Notes: a model not told the origin generated them from the letters alone. A stretch of 64,000 nucleotides of DNA from an uncultured Kiloniellaceae bacterium (GCA_947493695.1 CANLSF010000006.1:186001-250000); one strand, 5' to 3'. Counted from the stretch's first letter, positions 40,565 through 50,599 are shown. Program-made: numbers and translations.

Positions 40565-41506
40565 CTACCGTTCCGGCCAGGCATGGCGCTGCGCCAGCCG
40601 GGTCATGATATCCAGTACAGGCGAGTGCCGTCTGCCGGCGACGGTCACCAGGGAAATGGTACGCGCGACCTCGGGTTCGCTGACCGGGCGCATCGCAATG
40701 CCCGGCATGACCGGCAAAAATTCGGGCATCACGCTACAGCCCAGCTTGGCCAGAACCATCGCCTGTATCCAGTCCTCTCGCTCGGACGAGTAACGCACGT
40801 TTACCTCGTGCTCCTTCTTGCCGCCCAGAGCCGCGAAGTGATCGGAGAACTCGCAATGAACGCGGACCAGATAGTCTTCCTGATCGAGTTCTTTCAAGGG
40901 AACGGCGTTCATCTGCTCGAAGCGATGCCCCTTGCCGAACGCAATCGTATAGCGTTCGGAATACAGTGGCAGAGCACGCAGACGCTCCGGAAGCTCCGGT
41001 AAACCAATCAACCCGATATCGATCTCCCCTTCGATCAGGGCGTCAACAAGTGCCTGGCCCGAGGCCTCACGGATATTCAGATCCAGCGAGGGCACCTCTG
41101 ATCTCAGTTGACTGATAAAGCCGATCATCTGTGACGGTCCGATGGTGGACATGACGCCGAGGTTAACCGTTGTCTTTTCGTTCAGTTTGAAAACGTCCGC
41201 ATCGGCTTTGGCCGCCGTGGTCGCAGCAAAAATTGTCGAGAGGTGCGGTTTCATCAACTGCCCGAGATCGGTCAGTTGAGTCTGATTCCGCTCCCGGCGG
41301 AAGAGTTCGCCCCCCAGTTCCTCCTCCAGTTTCTTGATCGCCTTGGTTAAAGAGGGTTGCGCGACCCGGCAGGCCTCCGCCGCACGCGTGAAGTTCTGTG
41401 TCTCGCAAATCGCGAGGAAATAACGGACTTGATGCATTTCCATAGCCAAAACCTCACGAAAACCGGTGCGCGCCTCACAGGATCGTGAAATTTTGTGCGA
41501 TTTCAA
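40565..41506 (-). CDS. LysR-family regulator, divergent from the cupredoxin-like/MerA-like/VTT locus (real start probably the internal MEMHQVRYFLA)
   Basis: MEMHQVRYFLAICETQNFTRAAEACRVAQPSLTKAIKKLEEELGGELFRRERNQTQLTDLG. Confidence 0.95.
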   Translation of the reverse strand: MKSHKISRSCEARTGFREVLAMEMHQVRYFLAICETQNFTRAAEACRVAQPSLTKAIKKLEEELGGELFRRERNQTQLTDLGQLMKPHLSTIFAATTAAKADADVFKLNEKTTVNLGVMSTIGPSQMIGFISQLRSEVPSLDLNIREASGQALVDALIEGEIDIGLIGLPELPERLRALPLYSERYTIAFGKGHRFEQMNAVPLKELDQEDYLVRVHCEFSDHFAALGGKKEHEVNVRYSSEREDWIQAMVLAKLGCSVMPEFLPVMPGIAMRPVSEPEVARTISLVTVAGRRHSPVLDIMTRLAQRHAWPER

Positions 41507-41523
41507 GGCGTTTTATAGCCGCC

Positions 41524-41542
41524 AGCTATCAATCATATAGCT
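41524..41542. promoter_or_regulatory. Candidate LysR-type operator, AGCTAT-N7-ATAGCT
   Basis: Perfect dyad agctat caatcat atagct between the divergent genes. Confidence 0.6.
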
Positions 41543-41648
41543 GAACAGTATTTCAAACCGCGCCTGCCGGGCCCCATCTCAGTTCTGTCACTGAACGACA
41601 GCCTGAAAACAACCTCCGCCGGACGCGGAGCAAACGGAGACTGAGACG

Positions 41649-42119
41649 ATGTCTAAGAGCCTTTATGCAAGTTCCCTTCTCGCAGCCGGTATGTTGGCGG
41701 CAGCTTTCGCTGCGCCCGTACAGGCCGCCGATGAGCCCCAGATCATCGAGCTGACGCAGACAGCCTGTCAGTTCGTGGAGATTGAAGGCAAGGACCACGG
41801 CTATACCTCCACCAAAAAAGCCGATTGCAATGAGATTAACGACAAGACCGGTGCCGAACGTATCGCCAATTCCGAAGTCCTGAAGCTCAAGCCCGGCAAA
41901 TACATCTTCCGGGTCAAGAACGAGAACGTCCCCTACGCGCTGGGTTTCTGGGTACGCGGCGATGGGCTGCTCAATCGGGCCAGCCTGCCGAGCGTTTCGG
42001 GTGGCGGCCTGACCCAGGGCACCACCAAGGACTACGAGATCACTCTGGAGGCCGGCGAGTACGTCTTCTCCTGCCCTCTAAATCCCACACCTGACTACAA
42101 GCTGGTTGTCGAGGGCTGA
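41649..42119 (+). CDS. Secreted cupredoxin-like protein of unknown function
   Basis: Signal peptide MSKSLYASSLLAAGMLAAAFAAPVQA; beta-rich domain ending TLEAGEYVFSCPLNPTPDYKLVVEG. Confidence 0.65.
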   Translation: MSKSLYASSLLAAGMLAAAFAAPVQAADEPQIIELTQTACQFVEIEGKDHGYTSTKKADCNEINDKTGAERIANSEVLKLKPGKYIFRVKNENVPYALGFWVRGDGLLNRASLPSVSGGGLTQGTTKDYEITLEAGEYVFSCPLNPTPDYKLVVEG

Positions 42120-42172
42120 GCCCCGCGCCCTGAACCAACCGCGCAAAACGCATCGAGTGAGGAGACACAAGA

Positions 42173-43603
42173 ATGTCCAAGAAACAGGTCATCAAAGCCG
42201 ACATCGCCATCATTGGCGCAGGGTCGAGCGGATTGAGCGTCGCAGCCGGCGCAGCCCAGATGGGCGCGAAAGTCGTCCTGATCGAAAAAGGTAAAATGGG
42301 CGGCGACTGCCTGAACTATGGCTGTGTCCCCTCCAAGGCCATGATTGCTGCGGGCGAAGCCGCTGAGATGGTTCGCACCTCCGGCAAGTTTGGCGTCAAC
42401 GGTCATGAGCCCGCGATCGACTTCGCAAAGGTCAACGCGCACGTCCATGACGTCATTGCCGGTATCGCACCCCATGACTCGGTCGAACGCTTCGAAAGCC
42501 TGGGCGTTCAGGTTATTCAGGCCGCTGGCCGCTTCATAAGCAAGAACGAGATCGAAGCCGGAGACTACGTCGTAAAGGCCCGCCGCTTTGTCGTCTCGAC
42601 CGGCTCTTCGGCCTTCGTGCCGCCGATCCCCGGTCTCGACCAAGTGCCTTATCTGACCAACGAGACCGTCTTCAACCTGACCGACCGTCCGGCGCACCTG
42701 ATCATCGTAGGTGGTGGTCCCATCGGCATTGAAATGGCGCAGGCCCATCGACGTCTCGGCGCCAAGGTCACGGTCATCGAAGGCCTCTCGATCATGGGCA
42801 ATGACGACCCAGAGGCCGTAGAGGTTGTCCGCCAGCGTCTGATCGCAGAAGGCATCGACATTCGCGAGCAGGCGAAGGTCGAGAGCGTCATCCCGGAGGG
42901 TAACGGCGTCTCGGTTCTGGTCAGTCACGAAGGCAAGAGTGAGCGTGTGGACGGTTCACACCTCCTCCTTGCTGTCGGGCGCCGGGCCAACGTCGCCAAC
43001 CTGGGTCTGGAAGAGGCGGATATCGATTACTCACCTCGCGGTATCGAGGTCGACAAACGCCTTCGGACTTCAAACAAGCGCGTCTTCGCAATTGGCGACG
43101 TGGCAGGCAGCTATCAGTTCACCCACGTTGCCGGGTACCACGCCGGGATCGTGATCCGGAACGCCATGTTCAATCTGCCGTCAAAGGTCGACGTGAAAGC
43201 GGTTCCCTGGGTGACCTACACCGATCCCGAGCTGGCGCATGTCGGTCTCAGCGAAGCCGCCGCCAAGGAACAGGGCCTGGAGTTCAAAGCCGTCAGCTTC
43301 GGCTTCGACGGCAACGACCGGGCAAGGGCCGAGCGTGCAACGGAAGGCTTCATCAAGGCCGTGATCGGCAAGAAGGGTAAGATCCTGGGAGCGACCATTG
43401 TCGGCCGACACGCCGGTGAATTGATCCTGCCCTGGGTCCTGGCCGTCCAGAAGGGCCTGAAGGCCTCCGACATGGCCGGGATCATCGCACCCTACCCGAC
43501 GCTCGGCGAAGTCTCCAAACGTGTCGCAGGCGCCTATTACACGCCTGCCCTCTTCTCTGACCGCACCAAGAGCGTGGTCGGCCTCATGCAGCACCTGCCG
43601 TAA
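42173..43603 (+). CDS. MerA/dihydrolipoamide dehydrogenase-like flavin disulfide oxidoreductase
   Basis: ADIAIIGAGSSGLSVAAGAAQMGAKVVLIEKGKMGGDCLNYGCVPSKAMI; FAIGDVAGSYQFTHVAGYHAG; no N-terminal HMA domain and no C-terminal Cys pair. Confidence 0.9.
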   Translation: MSKKQVIKADIAIIGAGSSGLSVAAGAAQMGAKVVLIEKGKMGGDCLNYGCVPSKAMIAAGEAAEMVRTSGKFGVNGHEPAIDFAKVNAHVHDVIAGIAPHDSVERFESLGVQVIQAAGRFISKNEIEAGDYVVKARRFVVSTGSSAFVPPIPGLDQVPYLTNETVFNLTDRPAHLIIVGGGPIGIEMAQAHRRLGAKVTVIEGLSIMGNDDPEAVEVVRQRLIAEGIDIREQAKVESVIPEGNGVSVLVSHEGKSERVDGSHLLLAVGRRANVANLGLEEADIDYSPRGIEVDKRLRTSNKRVFAIGDVAGSYQFTHVAGYHAGIVIRNAMFNLPSKVDVKAVPWVTYTDPELAHVGLSEAAAKEQGLEFKAVSFGFDGNDRARAERATEGFIKAVIGKKGKILGATIVGRHAGELILPWVLAVQKGLKASDMAGIIAPYPTLGEVSKRVAGAYYTPALFSDRTKSVVGLMQHLP

Positions 43604-43646
43604 CGCTCTGGCGCTGAGGTTCTCCAAAAAGTAAGGAACGAAAAAG

Positions 43647-44387
43647 ATGAGTACGACCACCGTCAATCAGCCGCCCCGCGGCTTCGGACAGAAAGCGAAG
43701 CGATTTGCACCGATTGCCGTAATTGCGGCGGCCATCGCGGGCGCCTTCGCACTGGGTGTCGATGATTATCTGAGCTTCGATGCACTGCGCGAGAACCGCG
43801 AAGTCCTGATGAACTTCACCCAGAGCAATGTTGTTGCAGCTGCGGCCCTCTTCATTGCCGCCTATGCCCTGACAACGGCTCTCTCACTTCCCGGCGGGGC
43901 GGTCTTGAGCATAGCCGGCGGATTCCTCTTCGGCAGCATCTTCGGTACGGCCTGGGTCGTGCTGGGCGCCACCATCGGCGCCGTCGGCATCTTTCTTGCC
44001 GCCCGTACGGCCCTTGGTGACTTCCTGAAAGCCAAGGCCGGCCCCTGGTTGAAAAAGATGGAAGCCGGCTTCCAGGATAATGCCTTCAGCTACCTGCTGG
44101 TCCTGCGCCTGGTACCGCTCTTCCCCTTCGTCGTGGTGAACCTGGTTCCCGCATTCCTGGGCGTAAAGCTTCGGACCTTCGCTCTGGCAACCTTTATCGG
44201 TATTATTCCGGGCTCCTTCGTCTTCGCCTCCATCGGCGCAGGTTTAGGCAGCGTCTTCGACCGCGGCGACAGCTTCTCGCCTGCCAATGCCCTGACCCCG
44301 GAAATCATCGTGGCGCTGGTCGGTTTATCCGTCCTTTCGATCATCCCCGTGGCCTACAAGAAGATCAAGGCGCGCAGGACCGCCTGA
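43647..44387 (+). CDS. TVP38/TMEM64 (VTT/DedA-like) family membrane protein
   Basis: YALTTALSLPGGAVLSIAGGFLFGSIFGTAWVVLGATIGAVGIFLAARTALGDFL; FSYLLVLRLVPLFPFVVVNLVPAFLGVKLRTFALATFIGIIPGSFVFASIGAGLG. Confidence 0.94.
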   Translation: MSTTTVNQPPRGFGQKAKRFAPIAVIAAAIAGAFALGVDDYLSFDALRENREVLMNFTQSNVVAAAALFIAAYALTTALSLPGGAVLSIAGGFLFGSIFGTAWVVLGATIGAVGIFLAARTALGDFLKAKAGPWLKKMEAGFQDNAFSYLLVLRLVPLFPFVVVNLVPAFLGVKLRTFALATFIGIIPGSFVFASIGAGLGSVFDRGDSFSPANALTPEIIVALVGLSVLSIIPVAYKKIKARRTA

Positions 44388-44427
44388 CACCCTGCCGGGT
44401 CTGAGTTGATTAAAGCTTGGCTTTGCA

Positions 44428-44466
44428 GAGCTCCGCCATAGATCCTGTGGCGGAGCTCTTTCTATT
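44428..44466 (+). terminator. Intrinsic terminator after the VTT gene
   Basis: gagctccgcca-tagatcctg-tggcggagctc followed by ttctattt; lies inside the longer SDR ORF and argues for the later SDR start. Confidence 0.8.
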
Positions 44467-44503
44467 TGCGGAGCTGCACCCGGACACGGTATTGGGGCGA
44501 AAC

Positions 44504-45253
44504 ATGGTTAAATTGGCGTCTTTTGGGGCTGGATTGAACGTAGCGGTCGTCGGCGCCTCCGGCGGCATCGGCAGTGCTGTGCTCACAGCATTGCAGGATC
44601 ACCCGAACGTCGAACGGATTTTTGCGTTTTCACGCAAGGGCACGACGGAGCTGTCTGCGCCCAAAATCATCCCGGCGAGGCTTGATCTCGTTCAGGAAGA
44701 CTCCATTCAGGCCGCCGCAAATCATATTGCCGAGTATGGCCCCTTGCATCTGGCGTTCGTCGCAACCGGCATGCTGCATCAAAGCAATGAGGTACAGCCT
44801 GAAAAGACCTGGGGCGCTATCACTCCCGACGCGATGGAGCTCGCTTTCAGGATCAACAGCATGGGTCCAGCTCTCGTGGCCAAGCACTTTCTTCCCCTGC
44901 TCGCGAAGGACCGGAAGTCTGTCTTTGCCGCTCTTTCGGCGCGCGTCGGCAGTATCTCGGACAACCACCTGGGCGGCTGGTACAGTTATCGCGCTTCAAA
45001 GGCGGCTCTGAACATGTTTCTCAAAAGCTTTGCGATAGAGCTCTCCCGGCGGAATGCTACGGCCCTGTGCGTCGGACTGCACCCGGGGACAGTGGACACC
45101 TCTCTCTCGGAACCTTTTCAACGCGGGGTGCCCGAAGGAAAGCTGTTCACGCCCGCCATATCTGCCAATCATCTGCTCGAGGTAATCGATGGTCTGACGG
45201 CAGAAGACAGTGGCAAGATATTCGCCTGGGATGGCGCTGAGATTCCGGGTTAA
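44504..45253 (+). CDS. Short-chain dehydrogenase/reductase (C-factor/CsgA-like); ORF opens at 44417, ATG at 44504 preferred
   Basis: NVAVVGASGGIGSAVLTALQDHPNVERIFAFSR; YSYRASKAALNMFLKSFAIEL; VGLHPGTVDTSLSEPF. Confidence 0.9.
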   Translation: MVKLASFGAGLNVAVVGASGGIGSAVLTALQDHPNVERIFAFSRKGTTELSAPKIIPARLDLVQEDSIQAAANHIAEYGPLHLAFVATGMLHQSNEVQPEKTWGAITPDAMELAFRINSMGPALVAKHFLPLLAKDRKSVFAALSARVGSISDNHLGGWYSYRASKAALNMFLKSFAIELSRRNATALCVGLHPGTVDTSLSEPFQRGVPEGKLFTPAISANHLLEVIDGLTAEDSGKIFAWDGAEIPG

Positions 45254-45453
45254 ACGGATACCGGAGCCGGGGGTGTTCATGCGGCATTCGGCTCGCATAA
45301 TGAAGATATCTCCAGCTGGCCGAGCTGTTCCTACAGCGTCGGGCTCACGACACGCCGTGCCCTGACAACCGGATTGAATGACGATGACGCCGAACTTGTC
45401 ACAAAGACCTTCTGCATCGGTGCCAAGAAGACCTGATTGAGGTCTCATGCTGC

Positions 45454-45496
45454 AAAAAATCGGGCCCGCCGGAATACATCCGACGGGCCCTTTTTT
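45454..45496. terminator. Bidirectional intrinsic terminator between the SDR gene and gcvP
   Basis: aaaaaatcgggcccgccgg-aatacat-ccgacgggcccttttttc. Confidence 0.88.
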
Positions 45497-45528
45497 CTGC
45501 ACTCGCTGCAGCAAAGACTGAATACCTG

Positions 45529-48417
45529 CTATTCGGCGGCGTCCCGGTAACTCTCGATCGAAGGACAGGAGCAGGCAAGATTCCGGTCGCCGTAGACATT
45601 GTCGACACGTCCGACCGGCGGCCAGTACTTGGCGGTCCGCAGCGACTCAACCGGATAGACGGCGGCCTCGCGGCTGTAGGACCGGTCCCAATCCGCGGAG
45701 ACCAGATCTTCAGCGGTATGCGGCGCATGAGCCAGGGGACTTGCCTCATGGGAAATCGTCCCGTTTTCAATCTCGGAAATTTCCGCACGGATCGCCAGCA
45801 TGGCATCGCAGAAACGATCAAGCTCCTGTTTCGATTCCGATTCCGTCGGCTCGATCATTAGCGTCCCCGCAACCGGGAATGACATGGTAGGCGCATGGAA
45901 CCCGTAATCGATCAGGCGCTTGGCCACATCGTCGACGGTCACACCGGTCTGGTCTTTAATAGGCCGCAGATCGATGATGCACTCATGCGCGACCATGCCG
46001 TCCGCACCGGCGTAGAGCACGGGGAAGGCAGGATCCAGGCGCTTGGCAATGTAGTTCGCGCTCAGGATGGCCGCTTCCGTCGCCTTGCGCAGGCCGTCCG
46101 CCCCCATCAGAGCGATATAGGCCCAGGAGATCGGCAGGATCCCGGCAGAGCCCCAGGGCGCCGCGGAGACTGCACCGACGCCGCTCTCGGGCCCGGCCTC
46201 AGCCACCAGGGAGTGATTTGGCAGGAACGGCGCCAGATGTGCGCCGACACCGATAGGACCAACACCGGGACCGCCACCGCCATGCGGAATGCAGAAGGTT
46301 TTATGCAAATTGAGATGGGAGACATCCGAGCCGAACTTGCCGGGCTTCGCAACACCCACCATGGCATTGAGATTGGCACCGTCCATATAAACCTGCCCGC
46401 CATGATCGTGAATGATCTGACAGATCTCGGTGATGCGGGCTTCGAAAACACCGTGGGTCGAGGGATAGGTTACCATCAACGCGGCAAGACGGTCTGAGTG
46501 TTCCTCCGCCCGGGCGCGCAGGTCGTCGACATCGACGTTACCGTCACTGTCGCAGTTAGTGACCACGACCTTCATCCCGGCCATGGCGGCACTCGCCGGG
46601 TTGGTTCCATGCGCGGACGAGGGAATCAGGCAGATATCACGCTGATCGTCACCGCGGCTTTCATGGTACTTCTTGATCGCCAGCAAACCCGCATACTCGC
46701 CCTGCGATCCGGCATTAGGCTGCAGAGAGACCGCGTCGTAGCCGGTAATCTCGGCCAGCATGTCCTCGAGCTCTTTGATGAGTTCGAGATAGCCGGTGGC
46801 CTGATCCATGGGAACAAAGGGATGAATCGCACCGAACTCCGGCCAGGTAATGGGGATCATCTCCGTAGTGGCATTCAGCTTCATGGTGCAGGAGCCAAGC
46901 GGGATCATAGCCCGATCCAAAGCGATGTCCTTGTCCGCAAGCTTGCGAAGATAGCGCAGCATTTCGGTCTCGGCGTGATAGCGGTTGAAAACTTCGTGCG
47001 TCAGAATCTCTGAACTGCGCAGCAAGGCGGCAGGCAGGGCATCCGGTGTCTTTCCATCCAGCTCAGTAACACTCAAACCATCCGCGCCAAAGATCTTCCA
47101 AAGAAGCTCGACGTCTCCGGCAGACGTGGTCTCATCAAACGAGATACCCAGCGTATCGGCGTCGACTTCACGCAGATTGATCTGGTTCTGGCGGGCCTGT
47201 CCGGCAATCTCCGCCGCACGTCCCGGAACCTTCAGGGTAATGGTATCGAAGAAGTGTGTCGTCGCGACTTCAACACCGCCCTGCCGCAGACCCGCAACGA
47301 GGATTGCCGTCAAACGATGAACCCGCTTTGCAATCGTCTTCAGGCCTTCCGGACCATGATAGACCGCGTACATGCTGGCGATCACCGCAAGAAGCACCTG
47401 GGCCGTACAAATGTTACTCGTCGCCTTCTCGCGGCGAATATGCTGCTCACGGGTCTGGAGTGCCAGACGCAACGCAGGACGCCCGCTTGAATCAACGGAC
47501 ATGCCGACAAGACGTCCGGGCACCGAACGCTTATGCTTGTCACGCACCGCCATATAACCGGCGTGGGGACCACCGAAGCCAAGCGGCACGCCAAACCGCT
47601 GCGAGGTGCCGACGACGACGTCTGCGCCAAGTTCCCCCGGAGGGGTCAGGAGCGTCAGGCTGAGCAGGTCAGCCGACACCGCCGCCATTGCACCCCGACT
47701 CTGGAAACCGGCAATTACATCACGGTCATCCCGAATCTCGCCGGAACTGCCGGGATACTGCAGCAACACGGCGAAGACATCCGCGTCCCGGTCCGCGCCG
47801 CGCGGATCGCCAACCACAACTTCGATATCGAGGGCACTGGAGCGGGTCCGGATGACGTCGATGGTCTGGGGATGGCAGTCGGCGTCCACGAGGAAACGGT
47901 TGCTTTTACTCTTCCCAACCCGCTGACAGAGGGTCATGGCCTCGGCAGCGGCCGTACCCTCGTCCAGCAGTGACGAGTTGGCCAGTTCCATGCCGGTCAG
48001 GTCCGCAATCATGGTTTGGAAATTGAGAATCGCTTCCAGCCTGCCCTGAGAGATTTCCGCCTGGTAGGGCGTGTAAGCCGTATACCAGGCTGGATTCTCA
48101 AGGATGTTCCGCAGAATAACCGTCGGTGTGTGGCTGTTGTGGTAACCCATCCCGATCAGCGATTTGAAGACCTTGTTCTTGTCCGCAAATTCGCGAATCC
48201 GTGCCAGGATTGCCGTCTCGCTGCGGCTCTGACTGAGCGCTAAGGGCGCATCATTCATAATAGTCTCCGGCACAGCCTTCTTGATCAGACTGTCCAGGGA
48301 ATCGATCTTCAGATAGTCCAGCATCTCGGCGATCTGCGCATCGTCCGGTCCGATGTGTCTGCGCAGAAATTCATCCTGCTGCTCGAGTTCACCAAGCGAA
48401 GTTACCGCATCAGCCAT
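45529..48417 (-). CDS. gcvP: Glycine dehydrogenase (decarboxylating), single-chain P protein (ORF opens at 48555; [23 protein letters not shown] at 48417 preferred)
   Basis: [70 protein letters not shown]. Confidence 0.97.
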   Translation of the reverse strand: MADAVTSLGELEQQDEFLRRHIGPDDAQIAEMLDYLKIDSLDSLIKKAVPETIMNDAPLALSQSRSETAILARIREFADKNKVFKSLIGMGYHNSHTPTVILRNILENPAWYTAYTPYQAEISQGRLEAILNFQTMIADLTGMELANSSLLDEGTAAAEAMTLCQRVGKSKSNRFLVDADCHPQTIDVIRTRSSALDIEVVVGDPRGADRDADVFAVLLQYPGSSGEIRDDRDVIAGFQSRGAMAAVSADLLSLTLLTPPGELGADVVVGTSQRFGVPLGFGGPHAGYMAVRDKHKRSVPGRLVGMSVDSSGRPALRLALQTREQHIRREKATSNICTAQVLLAVIASMYAVYHGPEGLKTIAKRVHRLTAILVAGLRQGGVEVATTHFFDTITLKVPGRAAEIAGQARQNQINLREVDADTLGISFDETTSAGDVELLWKIFGADGLSVTELDGKTPDALPAALLRSSEILTHEVFNRYHAETEMLRYLRKLADKDIALDRAMIPLGSCTMKLNATTEMIPITWPEFGAIHPFVPMDQATGYLELIKELEDMLAEITGYDAVSLQPNAGSQGEYAGLLAIKKYHESRGDDQRDICLIPSSAHGTNPASAAMAGMKVVVTNCDSDGNVDVDDLRARAEEHSDRLAALMVTYPSTHGVFEARITEICQIIHDHGGQVYMDGANLNAMVGVAKPGKFGSDVSHLNLHKTFCIPHGGGGPGVGPIGVGAHLAPFLPNHSLVAEAGPESGVGAVSAAPWGSAGILPISWAYIALMGADGLRKATEAAILSANYIAKRLDPAFPVLYAGADGMVAHECIIDLRPIKDQTGVTVDDVAKRLIDYGFHAPTMSFPVAGTLMIEPTESESKQELDRFCDAMLAIRAEISEIENGTISHEASPLAHAPHTAEDLVSADWDRSYSREAAVYPVESLRTAKYWPPVGRVDNVYGDRNLACSCPSIESYRDAAE

Positions 48418-48569
48418 GAGCCTGTTTCCTCTATCTTCACGTAAATGGCCTGCGATCAAAGAACCGGCGACCATCTGCCCTCTCGGGCAGGGTCCCGGCA
48501 TCAATTGACGCAAAATCGGATCGGCGGTGTCGCGGAGACCGCTGCCGACCCGCAAATTCTGTCAGCGTG

Positions 48570-48947
48570 TTACGACTGCGATTCGACGAAGGCTTTGTAC
48601 GCTGCCGCGTCCATCAACTCATCGAGTTGCCCGGCATCGGAGATCTTCATTTTGAAGAACCAGCCTTCGCCTTCAGGGTCGTTGTTGACTGCAGCAGGAT
48701 CGTCCGCCAATCCGCCGTTGCTCTCGACGACCTCGCCATCGAGCGGCGCATAGAGCTCACTCGCAGCCTTGACGGATTCGACCACGGCAACTTCGCCGCC
48801 CTTTTCAACAGCGGTGCCGACCTCAGGCACTTCGACGTAGACAACATCGCCGAGCTGCTGCTGCGCGAATACAGTGATGCCGATCGTGCCGACATCCCCC
48901 TCGACACGAATCCACTCGTGATCCTCACTGAATTTTACGTCACTCAT
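48570..48947 (-). CDS. gcvH: Glycine cleavage system H protein
   Basis: VKFSEDHEWIRVEGDVGTIGITVFAQQQLGDVVYVEVPEVGTAVEKGGEVAVVESVKAASELYAPLDGEVVESN. Confidence 0.97.
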   Translation of the reverse strand: MSDVKFSEDHEWIRVEGDVGTIGITVFAQQQLGDVVYVEVPEVGTAVEKGGEVAVVESVKAASELYAPLDGEVVESNGGLADDPAAVNNDPEGEGWFFKMKISDAGQLDELMDAAAYKAFVESQS

Positions 48948-48970
48948 CGTTCTATTCCCCTGTTACAAAA

Positions 48971-50086
48971 TTATCCGCGATAGAAACTGTGCGCCACGAA
49001 GGGCATCTTTACAACTTCACACGGCCGTGGTTTGCCCCGCACCATCGCCTGAACACTTGTTCCTGGGGATGCGAACGCAGACTCCAGGTAACCCATGGCC
49101 ACAGGTCCGCCCGCTGTCGGACCGAAGCCGCCTGAAGTGATCTTCCCGATAACGCGGCCGCTGTCATCGGTCAGTTCGGTGCCCTCCCGGCAGGGCGCGC
49201 GCCCTTCCGGTTTCAAACCGACAAGGCGGCGGGGCGCCCCATCGGCCAGTTGTTTTTGAATGATGTCGGCCCCCGGGAACCCGCCCTCCGAGCGCCTGCG
49301 TTTTTGCATCGCCCAGGTCAGGCCGGCTTCCACCGGAGTGGTCGTCGTATCGATATCGTGACCGTAGAGACAGAGCCCTGCCTCAAGCCGCAGCGAATCG
49401 CGCGCACCCAAGCCCGACACAGAAACAGACTCGTGTTCGAGCAAAGCGCGGGCAAAAGCGACAGCCTGATCCGACTTCATCGCAATCTCATAACCATCCT
49501 CGCCACTGTAGCCCGAGCGACTCACCCGGCAATTCACACCGGCGAGCGTAAAGTCTCGAGTCGACATGAAGGGCATGGTTGTTGCCTCAGGCGCCCACTG
49601 AGCCAGGACCTCAGCGGATTTCGGTCCTTGCAGCGCAAGCAACGAAAGATCGTCGAGGACTTCAAGCTGGGCATCGCCCTTAAGTTTGGCCCGCATGTGC
49701 GCGATGTCCGCGTCCTTGCAGGCAGCATTGATGACCAGGATCAGGCAATCCGCAGCCTGTGTGATCATCAGGTCATCAAGAATTCCACCGGTCTCGTTGG
49801 TAAAAAAACTGTAGCGCGTCTTGCCGACCTCAAGGTTTTTGACGTCGGCTGGAACCAGGGCCTCCAGCGCAGCAACACGGTCGGCACCGGTAATACGCAC
49901 CTGTCCCATGTGGGAGACGTCGAAAAGCGCCGCCGAGTCGCGTGCGCGTTGATGTTCAAGCATGATTCCCGCATCGGCATACTGCACAGGCAGCATGTAG
50001 CCCGCAAAGGGAACCATCTTGCCGCCAAGCTCGACGTGCAGCGCATAAAGCGCGGTTTTCTTGTTTTGGGAGTCTTGATCCGTCAC
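48971..50086 (-). CDS. gcvT: Glycine cleavage system aminomethyltransferase (T protein)
   Basis: TALYALHVELGGKMVPFAGYMLPVQYADAGIMLEHQRARDSAALFDVSHMGQ; GARDSLRLEAGLCLYGHDID. Confidence 0.97.
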   Translation of the reverse strand: MTDQDSQNKKTALYALHVELGGKMVPFAGYMLPVQYADAGIMLEHQRARDSAALFDVSHMGQVRITGADRVAALEALVPADVKNLEVGKTRYSFFTNETGGILDDLMITQAADCLILVINAACKDADIAHMRAKLKGDAQLEVLDDLSLLALQGPKSAEVLAQWAPEATTMPFMSTRDFTLAGVNCRVSRSGYSGEDGYEIAMKSDQAVAFARALLEHESVSVSGLGARDSLRLEAGLCLYGHDIDTTTTPVEAGLTWAMQKRRRSEGGFPGADIIQKQLADGAPRRLVGLKPEGRAPCREGTELTDDSGRVIGKITSGGFGPTAGGPVAMGYLESAFASPGTSVQAMVRGKPRPCEVVKMPFVAHSFYRG

Positions 50087-50144
50087 GGCTCAGTCCTTCA
50101 ACACGGGGGTGTAAGTCCATACCCACCGATAATCGGCAGCTACG

Positions 50145-50375
50145 GCCCCCTCTGTCTTAGAACCTGAGAGATTCACTCTTCCCAAAACCGGATCATGGCC
50201 GGAGAAGAGCTTACTCCTTCGGTGCAGTCCATTGCTGAGCAATAGCCTGCTTTCCAGAGTTACCTTCCCTTAGCGGTCCGCTGTGCCTGAGAGTTTCCGG
50301 GGCGGTTGCTCCTTCGGCGCCGATACCATCCTTCCGGATGGCTCGGTCTCTCCCGCTAGGGATAAACGGTCAATG
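50145..50375 (-). ncRNA. Tandem glycine riboswitch upstream of gcvT
   Basis: Minus strand carries two gcvT-type aptamer cores: GGCGCCGAAGGAGCAACCGCCCCGGAAACTCTCAGGCAC and GCACCGAAGGAGTAAGCTC...GAATCTCTCAGGTTCTAAGACAGAGGG, followed by gcvT. Confidence 0.95.
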
Positions 50376-50599
50376 CTTGTCCGGCTTCACGCCGGTCATC
50401 ACCTTGTCTTCAAGGTAGCGGCTTTGTTCGGAATGTCAACTCAGGGCAAAAACACGACAGCACGGTCGCCACCAAGGACAGAAGCTTGAAGCATAAATTC
50501 CGCACAAATCCAGCAGTATACGACAGCATTTGGCGTGTAACGATTTGGTGAAGGTCGCTCCCGCAGTCAGTTCAGAACCCCGCTCGTCGCAGAGCGCTG

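Noticed and set aside
42095-42928. 277-aa minus-strand ORF
   Set aside because: Antisense to the MerA/Lpd-like gene; shadow ORF.
42173-43603. Call as mercuric reductase merA
   Set aside because: The CxxxxC flavin site is present, but the N-terminal HMA domain and C-terminal vicinal Cys pair of MerA are absent and there are no other mer genes nearby; kept as a MerA/Lpd-like oxidoreductase.
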